Under the pieces are notes generated by a model. It was given only the letters and a program-made list of their open reading frames with translations, was not told the DNA's origin and made no database searches. The position numbers and the translations under genes were made by a program. From positions 369,063 through 433,062 of the forward strand of contig SWDI01000005.1 in the NCBI GenBank assembly GCA_005116955.1: a stretch of DNA of 64,000 nucleotides, written 5' to 3'. This document shows, one piece after another, positions 17,247-29,212 of this stretch (position 1 is the stretch's first letter; every line of letters starts with the position of its first letter). Source of the stretch: Nitrospira sp. Lineage in GTDB: Bacteria; Nitrospirota; Nitrospiria; Nitrospirales; Nitrospiraceae.

Positions 17247-19320
17247 GGCGACGTTTCTTTCTCGCAGTCGCTGATACCGGAAGCCGTGAGCGCACCGCCA
17301 CACCATTGCTCGTTGATGGAGCCTCGAGCAGAAGCCAGACGGTCACAGTCGTCTGACCAGGTCTTGACTGGATGTCCACCGTTCCACCCAACAGTTCAAC
17401 CCGCTCCCGAATCCCTCGTAACCCGAACCGACCCTTCGACGGAACCTTGTCAGCCCTGAAGCCACACCCGTCATCCTGGACGATGATCATGGCCCTTCCC
17501 TCACCGCAACTGAGCGTGATTGTTGCCACGGTCGCCTTGGCGTGGCGGGTGACATTGCTCAGCAGTTCCTGCACAATTCGGTAGATCGCACTTTCGACTT
17601 CTATCCCACAACAAGCCTGGTAATTGACTCGATCCGTCACGACTCGACAGCACAGGCCAGATCGCTCTTGTATGTCGGTGACAAGGCTTTCCAGAGCCGG
17701 CACAAGCCCCAATTCGTCCAGCAGTGACGGCCGGAGGGCTGAGACCATTCCTCTGAGGGACCCAAAGAGACTATCAACCATGCCGAGCGCACGCATCACT
17801 CTCGTACGGACAACGTCAGCGGAACCTGCCCGATTCTTGGCGGAGACGGAGGCAATACCAATGAGATCGAACTTCAGCCCGCTCAGGACCTGCCCGAATT
17901 CATCGTGCAACTCTCGTGACAGCCGGCTCCGTTCTTGCTCTTTGGCGACCTGCACTTCCCGGCTCAGCACTTGAAGCCGTTGATACGAGTCCCGGAGCGC
18001 TTCTTCCGAGCATTTACGATCCGTAATATCTTCATGTGCAATTACACAGCCGCCTCGATTGCCCAACGGTGTCACCCGCATGCTGAACCACTGTTGATGT
18101 CCCGGCCACGCACAGAGATATTCAGTTTCGAACACATCTGTTCGCCCCGCCAAGACCTCACCGATCCCCGCCAATGTCCGGCGCGCCTCGGAATTGTTAC
18201 CCGCTGCGCGTTCGCAGACTTGTAGATAATTGGCTCCGATGCTGACTCGAGCAAGGCCAGACGGATCGTTGAGCAGCGCAGCCCTCTCCCAGACCCGATT
18301 CACCGCCACGATGAGACCAGATGCATCGAGCACCGCTACATAGGCGGAGAGTGAATCCAAGACCTCTTTCCTAAAATGCTCGCTCACCTGCAAGGCTTCC
18401 GTCCGTTCAGCGACACGTTGCTCAAGCGTCTCGTTGAGTCGACGCAGCGTGTCCTCAGCCTGTTTGCGCTCCGTGATGTCGCGGGAAATGCCGAACAATC
18501 CCGTCACACGGCCTTGGCCGTCGAACAGAGGGCCCTTGGTCGAAAGGAAGCTCCTCTGAACCCCGTCCGCAGTGGTCACGATGTCCTCGTACGTCCTGGT
18601 CACACCGCCGGCCATCACCGTGCGATCTGCCTCTATCACAGCCTGAGCGTCAGCAGGCGGAAAGATGAACCGATCGTCACGACCGATTACTTCGTCCTGG
18701 CATTTCCCGCCAAACTGTTCCACCGCGCGATTGAGGAGCAGATATCGGCCGTCGAGATCCTTCACGAACACCGCATCGGAGGTCCCGTCCACGATGGCCT
18801 GTAGTTGCTGCCTGCTTTCCTCCAACTCACGGGTCCGCTGGGCGATTCGCTGCTCCAACGTGTCATTGAGCGTAGCAAGGTTCTGTTCCGCCCGCTTCCG
18901 TTCACTGATGTCCTGCACGACGGCGATGTGAAAACTTGGCTGCTCTCCTAATTCCCAGAGAGGCGACACGGTCAGATCGACCCACACAACAGAACCATCG
19001 GACCGGAATAACCGTTTCTCCATGCAGAAATCGCGGATCCGACCAGCTTTGAGCGCCTCCATGTTGTTGAGATCGGTCTGCAAATCGTCCGGATGGGTGA
19101 TGGCCATGAAGGTCGTAGCCGTCATGTCGTCCCGCGACAGACCGACGATCTCAAAGTACTGTTGATTGACGCGGAGGAATCGACCGGTTGTGGTTTCGAT
19201 CAGGGCAATTCCGACGGCAGCCTGTTCGAAAATGGCGCGGAACAGTTGCTCAGGCTGGAAGGCTGCCAGACCAGCCAATCTGTGAGAGGGATCGGTCTGC
19301 GTACCAGTAGGAGGAGTCAT
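17239..19320 (-). CDS. Three-PAS sensor histidine kinase, NarX type
   Basis: This soluble kinase has 693 residues. PAS domains lie at about 25-145, 178-290 and 325-435, linked by coiled coils of the LNDTLEQRIAQRTREL type. The HisKA_3 motif RELHDEFGQVLSG puts the His near 472. The ATPase domain has QELLSNVTRHA, QDDGCGF and GLRGIRERV. It has no membrane segment and no recognisable cofactor motif. It is the first gene of a two-gene operon with the regulator at 16605. The C-terminus ends in a basic KKRRHG tail created by the overlap. Confidence 0.93.
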   Translation of the reverse strand: MTPPTGTQTDPSHRLAGLAAFQPEQLFRAIFEQAAVGIALIETTTGRFLRVNQQYFEIVGLSRDDMTATTFMAITHPDDLQTDLNNMEALKAGRIRDFCMEKRLFRSDGSVVWVDLTVSPLWELGEQPSFHIAVVQDISERKRAEQNLATLNDTLEQRIAQRTRELEESRQQLQAIVDGTSDAVFVKDLDGRYLLLNRAVEQFGGKCQDEVIGRDDRFIFPPADAQAVIEADRTVMAGGVTRTYEDIVTTADGVQRSFLSTKGPLFDGQGRVTGLFGISRDITERKQAEDTLRRLNETLEQRVAERTEALQVSEHFRKEVLDSLSAYVAVLDASGLIVAVNRVWERAALLNDPSGLARVSIGANYLQVCERAAGNNSEARRTLAGIGEVLAGRTDVFETEYLCAWPGHQQWFSMRVTPLGNRGGCVIAHEDITDRKCSEEALRDSYQRLQVLSREVQVAKEQERSRLSRELHDEFGQVLSGLKFDLIGIASVSAKNRAGSADVVRTRVMRALGMVDSLFGSLRGMVSALRPSLLDELGLVPALESLVTDIQERSGLCCRVVTDRVNYQACCGIEVESAIYRIVQELLSNVTRHAKATVATITLSCGEGRAMIIVQDDGCGFRADKVPSKGRFGLRGIRERVELLGGTVDIQSRPGQTTVTVWLLLEAPSTSNGVAVRSRLPVSATARKKRRHG

Positions 19321-19453
19321 AGGCCATACTCCGTTTCCCGTCCTGGTGAAAGGACAAATGGGCTACATCGTAGCAGCTATGATTGTACGACGCGGTACAG
19401 AACAAATTCCATGGATGGCAACAGATGGGATCCCGACCGATCAATGACCCTCC

Positions 19454-21976
19454 TCACACCCAGGCCTCGGTGAGGGCTCCCTTTTCATCCCGCCAGTAGG
19501 GCGTCCAAGCGAGAGCCACGAGCTTCACGGCAATGTTGGCCTTGGTAGGCTTGATGGAGATCGTTTCAAGCTTCTCGTTCAATGGGTCCGTAGACGCGGA
19601 CAAGGAGTCGCTCTCTGACTTGAATTGTGCTTCAAGATCCGCGAGTTGTTGCTGAAGCGCAGCCACATTTTCTTCTGCCGCCCCGACATCTTTTGACTCT
19701 TTCATCACCCGGCCTGCGCTCCGAACCGCAGTTGTGGCGCGCCCGATGTTCGAGGCGCTGATGGTCTTCCGCCCGAGAAAGGCCCCGAGGATGGACGCTC
19801 CGACCGAAATCGCCGCTTGCACTTGGCTGGAGCGGGACTCAGCCTGCTGTTTTTCCCTAGCCAGCTCCGCCCGCCTGATCCGATCTTGCAACATCGCCAT
19901 CTTCGAGGCATATTTCTGCCGCAACGTCTCGGCGCCCTTATCGCGTTGTTCCCGTCCTGCTTGCTGCAATCGCACGCGGAAATCCCGTTCAGATTCCCCT
20001 GGCTTGGACACCTCCTTGGCACTGGGGCTCTTGAACAACTCGACCTTTTGTGTTCGAAACAGCCAGCCACCAAAATCCTTATTCCAATCGCTATAGCTCT
20101 TCGCTTTGCTGGCACTCGCCGGCAGCGCGTGAAACTGAGCTGTCTCTTCTGGATCTCGTTCAAGATCAGCCACGGCCAAATCCGCCACTGTGGCCTTGCC
20201 CCAATCGACGGCGACAGGTCCATCCGCGATGGGAGCCACTACCGTCACATCCTGCGTGCTATCGACGCCGCTCTTCGAATCGGAGAAGCGGATCTGTGAT
20301 GAACCCAGCAGCATCGGGGCATAGACCAATTCGCTCCCTTCTGGCTTCGAGCCCCGTAGCGGCACAAAATGCTGCGGAACATCCGGAGGCAGCATGGGGC
20401 GTGATTTCAGGGCTGAGGACTGGGTACTCAGTGCTGAGCGAAAAGTCTCAGTCGTCAGTCCTCGCTGCTCAGTCCTGTGGGGTTCCATCAACGTCTTGAT
20501 CTGCGTCCTGGTCAGCGGCCCACGGAGGTAGGACAGGCACCAGCGCGTCTCAAACACAACTGGTTCATTCTCATGCACGTTATTCATCAGGAAGATCCGA
20601 TTACCGAGGCCAGCCAGTGTTTGCTCCATACGACCCCGGTCAAACCTCTTCCCAGCGCTGGTCGAGGCCCCTTCCAAGCCCTCTAAGACACGAGCCTTGT
20701 CTCGTTCCGTCTGCAACCTCCCAATGAACCAGGTGCCGGTGTTGGCTAACCCCTTGTAGTCGAGATCGACAGGATTCTGCGTCGCCAGCACGACCCCGAG
20801 GCCAAATGCGCGCGCCTGCTTGAGCAAGGTCATGAGCGGCAGCTTCGAAGGTGGATTGGCTACCGGCGGAAAGTAGCCGAAGATCTCGTCCATATAGAGC
20901 AGCGCGCGCAGGCTGGTCGTGCCCGACTGCGCCCTCATCCACCCGACCATCTGGCTCAAAAGCAGCGTGACAAAGAACATGCGCTCGGCATCATTCAAAT
21001 GTGCGATGGAAAAGATCGCATGCCGTGGCTTTCCTGCCGGTGTATAGAGCAGAGATTGAATGTCCAGGGCTTCCCCTTCTAGCCAGGCCTGGAAGCCTGG
21101 TGCAGCCAGGAGATTGTTCAACTTCATGGCCAGTGCAAATCGATCTTTCGAAGGAAAGAACGACTCGACATCCATGACCCCGATCTTCGACACCGGTGGC
21201 GATTGGATGGCTTGAATCAATGACGCGAGATCGAGATCTTCTTCTTTCTTCCAGGTCTGATCAAGAATAGTGGAGAGGAGAATATGCTCGCGGCTCTGAA
21301 TCGGATCGGCCTCGATGCCGAGCAAGCCGAGCAGACTCGTGACGGTCGTGCTGATGCGCTCGCGCAGCAACTCCGCATCTTCCCGCACGTCGGCAGCCGG
21401 GGCGGCAAACGATTTTAGAATTGAAACCGGCAGCCCAGCATTGCTCCCGGGCGTGTAAATCACCACATCCGCCGCATCCCGAAGCCGCTGAATCCTAGCG
21501 CCATCCTGTTGCCAACCGGCCAAGCCCTTCGTCCAGAGTTCTGCTTGTGCCTGAGCGTAGTCTGCTGGTGACAAACCTCTTTTACGCGCGTCGTCTTCGT
21601 TAATCCAGGGTTGGAAGTCCTCGCCCTTGAGAGACGGGAACGTCAGCATCAAATTGCCGAGGTCGCCCTTCGGATCGATGATGATCGCAGGAATACTATC
21701 GATGGCGGCCTCTTCGAGCAGCGCCAGACAGAGACCGGTCTTGCCGCTGCCAGTCATGCCGACGCAGACTGCATGTGTGACTAAATCTTTTGAGTCGTAC
21801 AGAAGCCAACCCGGCTTGGCCTGTTTCGTGCCGAGATCATAGGGGCGCCCCATGTAAAAGACACCGAGCTTTTCGAAATCCTCTGCGGTAGATGGAGCAG
21901 CCGGAGCTGATGGCGTAGATTTCTTTGCGACACTCTCGGCCTTTGCACTCGAGTCGGTCTTCTTTGCCTTTGGCAT
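19454..21976 (-). CDS. HerA/FtsK-like ATP-binding protein (DUF87-type)
   Basis: This 840-residue P-loop ATPase of the HerA/FtsK superfamily has a Walker A motif GMTGSGKTG near 73-81, a DPKGDLGN motif near 100 and a Walker B LLYMDEIFGY near 360. Further on is a sensor-like LATQNPVDLDYKG. The N-terminus is Lys/Ala/Ser-rich and the C-terminal third is coiled coil (about 660-800) with an Ala/Gly-rich segment. Relatives are annotated only as ATP-binding proteins. Helicase or translocase activity is possible, but the HerA partner nuclease NurA is not nearby. Residues around 500-525 are encoded by a CTGAG/CTCAG-rich tract that looks repeat-derived. Confidence 0.85.
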   Translation of the reverse strand: MPKAKKTDSSAKAESVAKKSTPSAPAAPSTAEDFEKLGVFYMGRPYDLGTKQAKPGWLLYDSKDLVTHAVCVGMTGSGKTGLCLALLEEAAIDSIPAIIIDPKGDLGNLMLTFPSLKGEDFQPWINEDDARKRGLSPADYAQAQAELWTKGLAGWQQDGARIQRLRDAADVVIYTPGSNAGLPVSILKSFAAPAADVREDAELLRERISTTVTSLLGLLGIEADPIQSREHILLSTILDQTWKKEEDLDLASLIQAIQSPPVSKIGVMDVESFFPSKDRFALAMKLNNLLAAPGFQAWLEGEALDIQSLLYTPAGKPRHAIFSIAHLNDAERMFFVTLLLSQMVGWMRAQSGTTSLRALLYMDEIFGYFPPVANPPSKLPLMTLLKQARAFGLGVVLATQNPVDLDYKGLANTGTWFIGRLQTERDKARVLEGLEGASTSAGKRFDRGRMEQTLAGLGNRIFLMNNVHENEPVVFETRWCLSYLRGPLTRTQIKTLMEPHRTEQRGLTTETFRSALSTQSSALKSRPMLPPDVPQHFVPLRGSKPEGSELVYAPMLLGSSQIRFSDSKSGVDSTQDVTVVAPIADGPVAVDWGKATVADLAVADLERDPEETAQFHALPASASKAKSYSDWNKDFGGWLFRTQKVELFKSPSAKEVSKPGESERDFRVRLQQAGREQRDKGAETLRQKYASKMAMLQDRIRRAELAREKQQAESRSSQVQAAISVGASILGAFLGRKTISASNIGRATTAVRSAGRVMKESKDVGAAEENVAALQQQLADLEAQFKSESDSLSASTDPLNEKLETISIKPTKANIAVKLVALAWTPYWRDEKGALTEAWV
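20405..20476. repeat. CTCAG/CTGAG-rich tract inside a coding region
   Basis: This 70-bp tract holds many copies of CTCAG, CTGAG and CAGTCCT in both orientations, for example GCTGAGGACTGGG, ACTCAGTGCTGAG and TCAGTCCTCG. It stays in frame within the HerA-like gene and encodes a Ser/Thr-rich linker. The composition differs from the flanking codons, which suggests a captured intergenic repeat. Confidence 0.45.
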
Positions 21977-22113
21977 ACCGATATCCCCCTTCGCTCGACG
22001 ATCGGGATGAATTGCGCGATATTGTAGTGGCCTAAAAGACGAGCTGCAAGCGGGTGAGGAACGATCTGATCAACCGAGGGAAGTAGGTGCCATGTCTATC
22101 GAGACGCTGAGTG

Positions 22114-22442
22114 TTACCATTCTTTAAAAATGATGAATACCGCCACCACGATCAACGCGAACCCCACGACATAGTTCCACTTCAGCGCTTCTTTCAAATA
22201 GATAACCGAGAAAATCGAGAACACGACCAGCGTGATCACCTCTTGGATTGTCTTGAGCTGTGCCGCGCTGAACTGACCATGGCCGATCCGATTGGCCGGC
22301 ACTTGAAAACAATATTCGACAAAGGCAATCCCCCACTCACCAGAATCACCGTGAACAAGGGAGAGTCCTTGAACTTCAGATGGCCGTACCAGGCAAACGT
22401 CATGAACACATTCGAAATCGTCAGCAACACGACGGTCTGCAT
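22114..22442 (-). pseudogene. DUF486/DMT-family small membrane protein, frameshifted
   Basis: Two overlapping frames together encode one 109-residue membrane protein of the DUF486 (DMT superfamily) type. The first reads MQTVVLLTISNVFMTFAWYG up to FTVILVS. The second continues WGIAFVEYCFQVPANRIGH and ends in IVVAVFIIFKEW. The frame changes in a run of five Cs at about 22330-22336, where one base appears to be missing (AGT-TGG would restore the frame). ATG 22442 follows AAGGAGGA, so the gene was recently functional. It is either a real mutation or a homopolymer sequencing error. Function in this family is unknown. Confidence 0.78.
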
Positions 22443-22708
22443 CGGACACCGTCCTCCTTCTTGTACACAATGTCGGCATATTGTCTCTTGGCTTCGCGCG
22501 GCGGGAAAGCAACTGAGCAAATACAGGAAGGCCTGATTCAACTCACCGTAGCGGTCACGAGGATGTTGGGGAGGGCCACCAATGACATCTGGGATAGATG
22601 GCCTATCAGGATATCCTCAAAGTTAGCGCTTCTTGGCTCTTGACCTCTTGCTTACTACTTTCACCTCTACTAAATCAGCCCATAGCACACTTGCACACCA
22701 CTGCATTC

Positions 22709-23584
22709 TTAAACCGAAGGTCTATGAGCATCAAAGTAGGCGAGCAGCTGGGTATAGCGGAACGCGAGCTTGCTGTTCTGAAGTCTCTGGTGTTCCTGTA
22801 CCTGTTGAACAACAAACATACGGGCCTTTTGATATAAGTCATCATGATGCACATGAGTTACTGCGTGTCGAAAACTATTTCCGAGATAGTGAATTATCCA
22901 ATAGCCGTCATCATCTTGAACAAGTAAGTTCAAGCACTGTAGCGCATACGCCCGATTGACTGTGCTGACTACTCCATCTTCGGGATTGCTGCTATGGGTT
23001 TCCAAGAACTTTACAACTTCGTGGTCGATTACGATTCTCGGATATTGAGCCACTTCGCTTTCGAGTTCGTATGCCCTAACAATTGCAGGACCGTATAATT
23101 CACCTGGTCGGATTTCTGAACCCCAAGCAAGGCCAATAGCACCCCGAACAGGACGGTGTCGGACCAAGCCCAGCAGACAAAAATACCCTGCCGTGCAAAA
23201 GAGCTCAAATACTCCTTTTACTGGATACTTACTCTCTTGGTTTCCTAAACATACAAATTTGACGAAGCCGTCTGACCAATACTGGGTCCTTACAGATTCA
23301 GATTGGATCTCGTCCCACGTAGTTTTCTCCTCATCACTCAAATCTTGGCGAAATGGCGAGTTGGGATCCGGAAACAAGCCCTTCTTTAACTCCTCTACAT
23401 CGCGTTGAAGCTGGAGGATGCCACCAATGTTCTTCAATAAGACTTTCTGAAAAGCCTCGTCCTCTGCTTCCGAATTGATGTTCGGTAACAGGCCTTGACC
23501 TTGAGCAGCATTTCGCTGACCCAATAGATCAATGAAACACACACAGTAATTAAACGCTGTGTATTTTGGCTCGTCATTCGACAT
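22709..23584 (-). CDS. Hypothetical protein resembling class III nucleotide cyclase domains
   Basis: This 291-residue protein has no firm family assignment. Its layout resembles the class III cyclase homology domain. FIDLLGQ near 18-24 sits where cyclases carry the first metal-binding Asp, and YWSDGFVKF near 100-108 where they carry the second. RGAIGLAWGSE followed by YGPAIVRAYELESEVAQYPRIVID matches the later G...N/A..LE..A pattern. These matches were judged by eye and are weak evidence of catalysis. No signal peptide or membrane span is present. ATG 23584 was preferred to an upstream GTG at 23605. The gene stands alone near a repeat element and a broken gene, a setting typical of accessory DNA. 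Confidence 0.7.
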   Translation of the reverse strand: MSNDEPKYTAFNYCVCFIDLLGQRNAAQGQGLLPNINSEAEDEAFQKVLLKNIGGILQLQRDVEELKKGLFPDPNSPFRQDLSDEEKTTWDEIQSESVRTQYWSDGFVKFVCLGNQESKYPVKGVFELFCTAGYFCLLGLVRHRPVRGAIGLAWGSEIRPGELYGPAIVRAYELESEVAQYPRIVIDHEVVKFLETHSSNPEDGVVSTVNRAYALQCLNLLVQDDDGYWIIHYLGNSFRHAVTHVHHDDLYQKARMFVVQQVQEHQRLQNSKLAFRYTQLLAYFDAHRPSV

Positions 23585-23682
23585 GGTTGTTGGGTTCTCT
23601 GCCACGCAGACTCAGCTTATGTACACATCAAGCGGCTGAAGACTTTCGCGCCTTCGACCGTCATCCCCTTCTCCTAGCGGGT

Positions 23683-23864
23683 TGGAAGGGCTGGAGCTTT
23701 CGAAAGTCGCCATAGCAAAAGTGAGGTGTAGCTAAAGATCGTGCCGTGTGCGACGGCATGCGATTCTTATCGCGCTTTATAGTCGCACAAGGCCAGAAGT
23801 AGCTTTCCGATAGCCATCAGAACTCATCGCGTCCTGGCGACGCGCGAAAGCTCCAGCCCTTCCA
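23683..23864. repeat. 182-bp inverted-repeat element
   Basis: Two 30-bp arms, 23683-23712 and 23835-23864, are reverse complements at 27 of 30 positions, including a 20-bp perfect block built on GGAAGGGCTGGAGC. The 122 bp between them is non-coding. The element fills most of the gap between the cyclase-like gene and uvrA. It could be a miniature mobile element or, as RNA, a long hairpin downstream of uvrA. Confidence 0.6.
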
Positions 23865-23921
23865 CCCCTCCCCACTCCTAACGGGGACAGGCACACTCGA
23901 CAAGCTCGTGGAGCCAGTCCC

Positions 23922-26429
<2,508 letters not shown>

Positions 26430-26438
26430 AGCCGCGGG

Positions 26439-26447
26439 ATTATACCA
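26439..26447 (-). promoter_or_regulatory. Extended -10 promoter element of uvrA
   Basis: On the reverse strand the sequence TGGTATAAT ends 9 bp before the uvrA ATG. Transcription would start within a few bases of the start codon, which predicts a leaderless or nearly leaderless message and agrees with the lack of a Shine-Dalgarno sequence. A clear -35 was not identified. Confidence 0.55.
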
Positions 26448-26472
26448 TTCTGCGGCATCGAATCGGCGAAGG

Positions 26473-28068
26473 TTACGATCGCTTGCGGGACCTGCGGCGC
26501 GGACCATCGAGGGCTTCGCCCCAGCGGGCGAGAAACGCGGTCACAAACTCGTGCTCTTCAGCGGGCGGCACAGCCAAACGCGCCAGGGCCAACGCGACGG
26601 CAAGGGCAATATGGTATCCCTCAGACCGAGAGGCCACGGCTCGACGATAGGCGGGATGCGCGTCGTTGACGACGACGGTGGATTCAACGAGACGGCCAAG
26701 GTCCGGATCTCCTTCATGTGATTCGAACCGGATGCTGAGCCCATAATGACCTGGCCGCGACCGTCCTCTTGGTCCCGGAACGACAGCGACTCCGGCCGAA
26801 GATTCCACCTGGGGCTTCGCCTCTCCTTGCGTTGCCTCGGCTAGCTGCGGGACTTCGTCAGGGTCCTGGGCTGCCTCCGGAGGAGTCATCCCGTCCTCGA
26901 CGGCTTCCGTACCGCTCATGACAGACACGGCGAGAAATCCGTGCCCGTTCTCCATTGAACTAGATTGTCCGATGGGTAATCGCTTCTGCCCACCGGCTCG
27001 TCGCTCGACCAGCGACGCCAGTAGCGGAAATTCTTCAGCGAGGTCCACGAGGACTGTTTCCAGATCGCGCTCCATCGGCCGCACCGCTCGGCGGCCGGCT
27101 CTGTCGCCGGATTCACGGACATCCCCCCAATAGGCCAGCTGCTGCGAAACCGCTTCTTGAATCGCCTTGCGATACCCCAGATACAGCGCGCCCCGCGTCC
27201 CGACACGAACAAAATCTCCCTTGTTGAGCGTGAGAGCGGCAGCCAGCGCCGGTGCCTCGATCATTCCGGCCATTCTGTCCGGAGCAGCCGGTATAATCCC
27301 CAACCAGTCCCATCCATGCTTGATCACCTTGCCGAATGTGCTGATCGCCAGACCGCGCTGGTCGTCCGGAAACGGAGACTCGCTTCGGGCCAGATAGCCG
27401 ACGGCCGACGGCTTGCGCTTGCGCGCCAGGCAGATCGCGAGTTTCGATACTTCCGCGCCGTGGATAGGCTGACGCTCCAGCACTCGGCCATTGACCTCGA
27501 ACCGGAAGCCTTTTGGATAATGCGCCACCAGCATCTCATCAAACGCCGGCTCCAGCAGGGGTTGATACTGTCGCCGCAGCGTCCCTTCGAGAAAGCCTTC
27601 GTCCAAGAGCGGCGAGAGCGCATTGTGCAGCTTGAGCTGCACCGCCGTACCATGATCGGTCACCAACCCCGATGGTGGAATCCATTTCCACGGCGCTTTA
27701 TGCCGTCCCGCCAAGTGCCAGCGACTCGCCACATGTTCCTTACCCCGACGCGTTTCGGTGACCACGTCTTCACAAACCAGCAGCCCAAGTTTGATCCCGA
27801 CTCCGGCGAATCCGATGCCGTGGCCCCGTGTCTTCGTACTGGCGGCCAGATCGTGGTACCGCACCAGGTCCCTTCGCCTCATACCCGATCCGTCGTCTAC
27901 GATGGTCAACGTCGACAAAGCCGGGTTGGCCGTGAGCCGGAGACAGGTGGCACCGGAGTCGAGCGAATTGGCCACCACTTCGGTCAAAATGGTTTCTTCG
28001 AGCGCGCCCGGATAGGCATCGCGCAGATCTTCGAGCAAATGCTGCAGGTCAACGCGCGTTTCGCCCAT
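26473..28068 (-). CDS. GHKL ATPase (Hsp90/MutL-type) of unknown role
   Basis: This 531-residue protein has an N-terminal GHKL ATPase domain: N box [16 protein letters not shown] at about 20-36, DDGSGM near 58-63, and [12 protein letters not shown] near 83-94. The remainder does not match MutL's dimerisation domain; it includes an acidic/Pro linker (about 385-440) and an Arg-rich C-terminus (RRRSRKRS). MORC- or MutL-like DNA transactions are possible. It lies just upstream of uvrA on the same strand (44 bp), so a role near DNA repair is plausible but unproven. Duplicated uvrA 5' sequence upstream marks it as a probable insertion. Its promoter is likely the extended -10 in that repeat. Confidence 0.82.
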   Translation of the reverse strand: MGETRVDLQHLLEDLRDAYPGALEETILTEVVANSLDSGATCLRLTANPALSTLTIVDDGSGMRRRDLVRYHDLAASTKTRGHGIGFAGVGIKLGLLVCEDVVTETRRGKEHVASRWHLAGRHKAPWKWIPPSGLVTDHGTAVQLKLHNALSPLLDEGFLEGTLRRQYQPLLEPAFDEMLVAHYPKGFRFEVNGRVLERQPIHGAEVSKLAICLARKRKPSAVGYLARSESPFPDDQRGLAISTFGKVIKHGWDWLGIIPAAPDRMAGMIEAPALAAALTLNKGDFVRVGTRGALYLGYRKAIQEAVSQQLAYWGDVRESGDRAGRRAVRPMERDLETVLVDLAEEFPLLASLVERRAGGQKRLPIGQSSSMENGHGFLAVSVMSGTEAVEDGMTPPEAAQDPDEVPQLAEATQGEAKPQVESSAGVAVVPGPRGRSRPGHYGLSIRFESHEGDPDLGRLVESTVVVNDAHPAYRRAVASRSEGYHIALAVALALARLAVPPAEEHEFVTAFLARWGEALDGPRRRSRKRS

Positions 28069-28101
28069 AGCTCCCCGATCTCAGATGACCCGTTGTGCCT
28101 T

Positions 28102-28159
28102 CCCGCGCGCCTTTGATGATGATGGAATTTCCCATAGGCGCGGGATTATACCATTTTGC
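28102..28159 (-). repeat. Direct repeat copy B: remnant of uvrA 5' end
   Basis: This is the second copy of the uvrA promoter and start, 53 of 58 positions identical to 26396-26453. On the reverse strand, ATG at 28133 opens a frame reading MGNSIIIKGARE, then unrelated residues, and stops after 28 codons inside the start of the GHKL gene. The extended -10 TGGTATAAT is intact and lies about 75 bp upstream of the GHKL start. Confidence 0.78.
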
Positions 28160-28351
28160 TCCACTGTCTCATCACGCGAGTCCGTTACGAAATTCGGACC
28201 GGACAAACATTAGCAACACTATCCATGTATCGCACACGCGCATCACGTCACTTTTCTCCTGCTCGGCTCATGCTGAAAGACGGCGCCGGCTTGACAAAGG
28301 GCTCCACCCTTCACCTTGACAAAGCTTGAAACCGGGTGCTACCACCGTTAA

Positions 28352-29128
28352 ATGGTGGGAACCGATCGTCGTCCATTGACACAGGATTCCAAGCCCCCGG
28401 CGAAGGTGGTGTCCACCTGGTCCGGCCAGGCCCGCGAAGATGCCGTGCAACGGATGTTCACCTCCATCGCGGGCGTCTACGACCTCAATAACACACTGTT
28501 GAGTTTCGGTCTGCATTATCACTGGAAGAAGATTACCGCGTCCTTCATTACGCCCGTCGGACGGGGGATCGCACTCGACGTCGGATCCGGTACGGCTGAC
28601 CTTGCCCTCCTACTCGAGTCTCGAATGGGACCCAAGGGACGCGTGATCGCGTCAGACCTGAACTATGCGATGCTGGCTGAAGGCCTCAAGAAGATCGGTG
28701 GCAAAGGACTCACCGACAAAGTCACCTGCTTGCAGGCCAGCGCGGAACATCTGGGATTCGGAGACAACACCTTCGACGCAGTCACCACCGGCTTTTGCAT
28801 GCGCAACGTCGGGGATTTACCAGGTGCCGTGCGAGAAATTCGCCGTGTCATGAAACCCGGTGGGCGCTTTGTGTGCTTGGAGTTTTCGCGTCCGGTATTC
28901 GGTTGGTTACGAACATTGTACGATTGGTATTCGTTCAAACTACTGCCCTGGGTCGGTACCATCGTCGCCCGTGATCGCACCGGCGTCTACGAGTACCTTC
29001 CCGCGTCCATCCGGACATTTCCCGACCAAGAACGGTTATGCCAAGTCCTACGCGATGCCGGGTTTCGTCAGGTGTCGTACAAGAACCTCAGCGGTGGTAT
29101 CGTCGCAATACACGTCGCCACGAAATGA
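28352..29128 (+). CDS. ubiE: UbiE/MenG-type quinone biosynthesis methyltransferase
   Basis: This class I SAM-dependent methyltransferase has 258 residues and probably methylates demethylmenaquinone. The family N-motif is VQRMFTSIAGVYDLNNTLLSFGLHYHWKK. SAM-binding motif I is LDVGSGTADL near 75-84, and the family post-motif is DAVTTGFCMRNVGDL near 145-159. The tail GGIVAIHVATK is also typical. The start ATG lies inside a short inverted repeat (CCACC/GGTGG) and has a poor ribosome binding site. It heads a run of same-strand cofactor-type genes, so methylation of another lipid or tetrapyrrole-linked substrate cannot be excluded. Confidence 0.9.
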   Translation: MVGTDRRPLTQDSKPPAKVVSTWSGQAREDAVQRMFTSIAGVYDLNNTLLSFGLHYHWKKITASFITPVGRGIALDVGSGTADLALLLESRMGPKGRVIASDLNYAMLAEGLKKIGGKGLTDKVTCLQASAEHLGFGDNTFDAVTTGFCMRNVGDLPGAVREIRRVMKPGGRFVCLEFSRPVFGWLRTLYDWYSFKLLPWVGTIVARDRTGVYEYLPASIRTFPDQERLCQVLRDAGFRQVSYKNLSGGIVAIHVATK

Positions 29129-29212
29129 GAGTGCTCACGTTTACGAGGTAACAAGGCGTCAGGTTCTTGAGGTTCCAACGCTCTCACCTTTCAAAGCAAT
29201 AACGTCTCGACC

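Noticed and set aside
9593-22442. Frameshifts taken as evidence of programmed recoding
   Set aside because: No slippery heptamer with a downstream structure was recognised at 9891 or 22334. Mutation or base-call error is simpler.
27157-28116. A 319-codon forward frame opposite the GHKL ATPase gene
   Set aside because: The reverse strand has conserved GHKL motifs; the forward product is Arg/His-rich and unlike any protein family.
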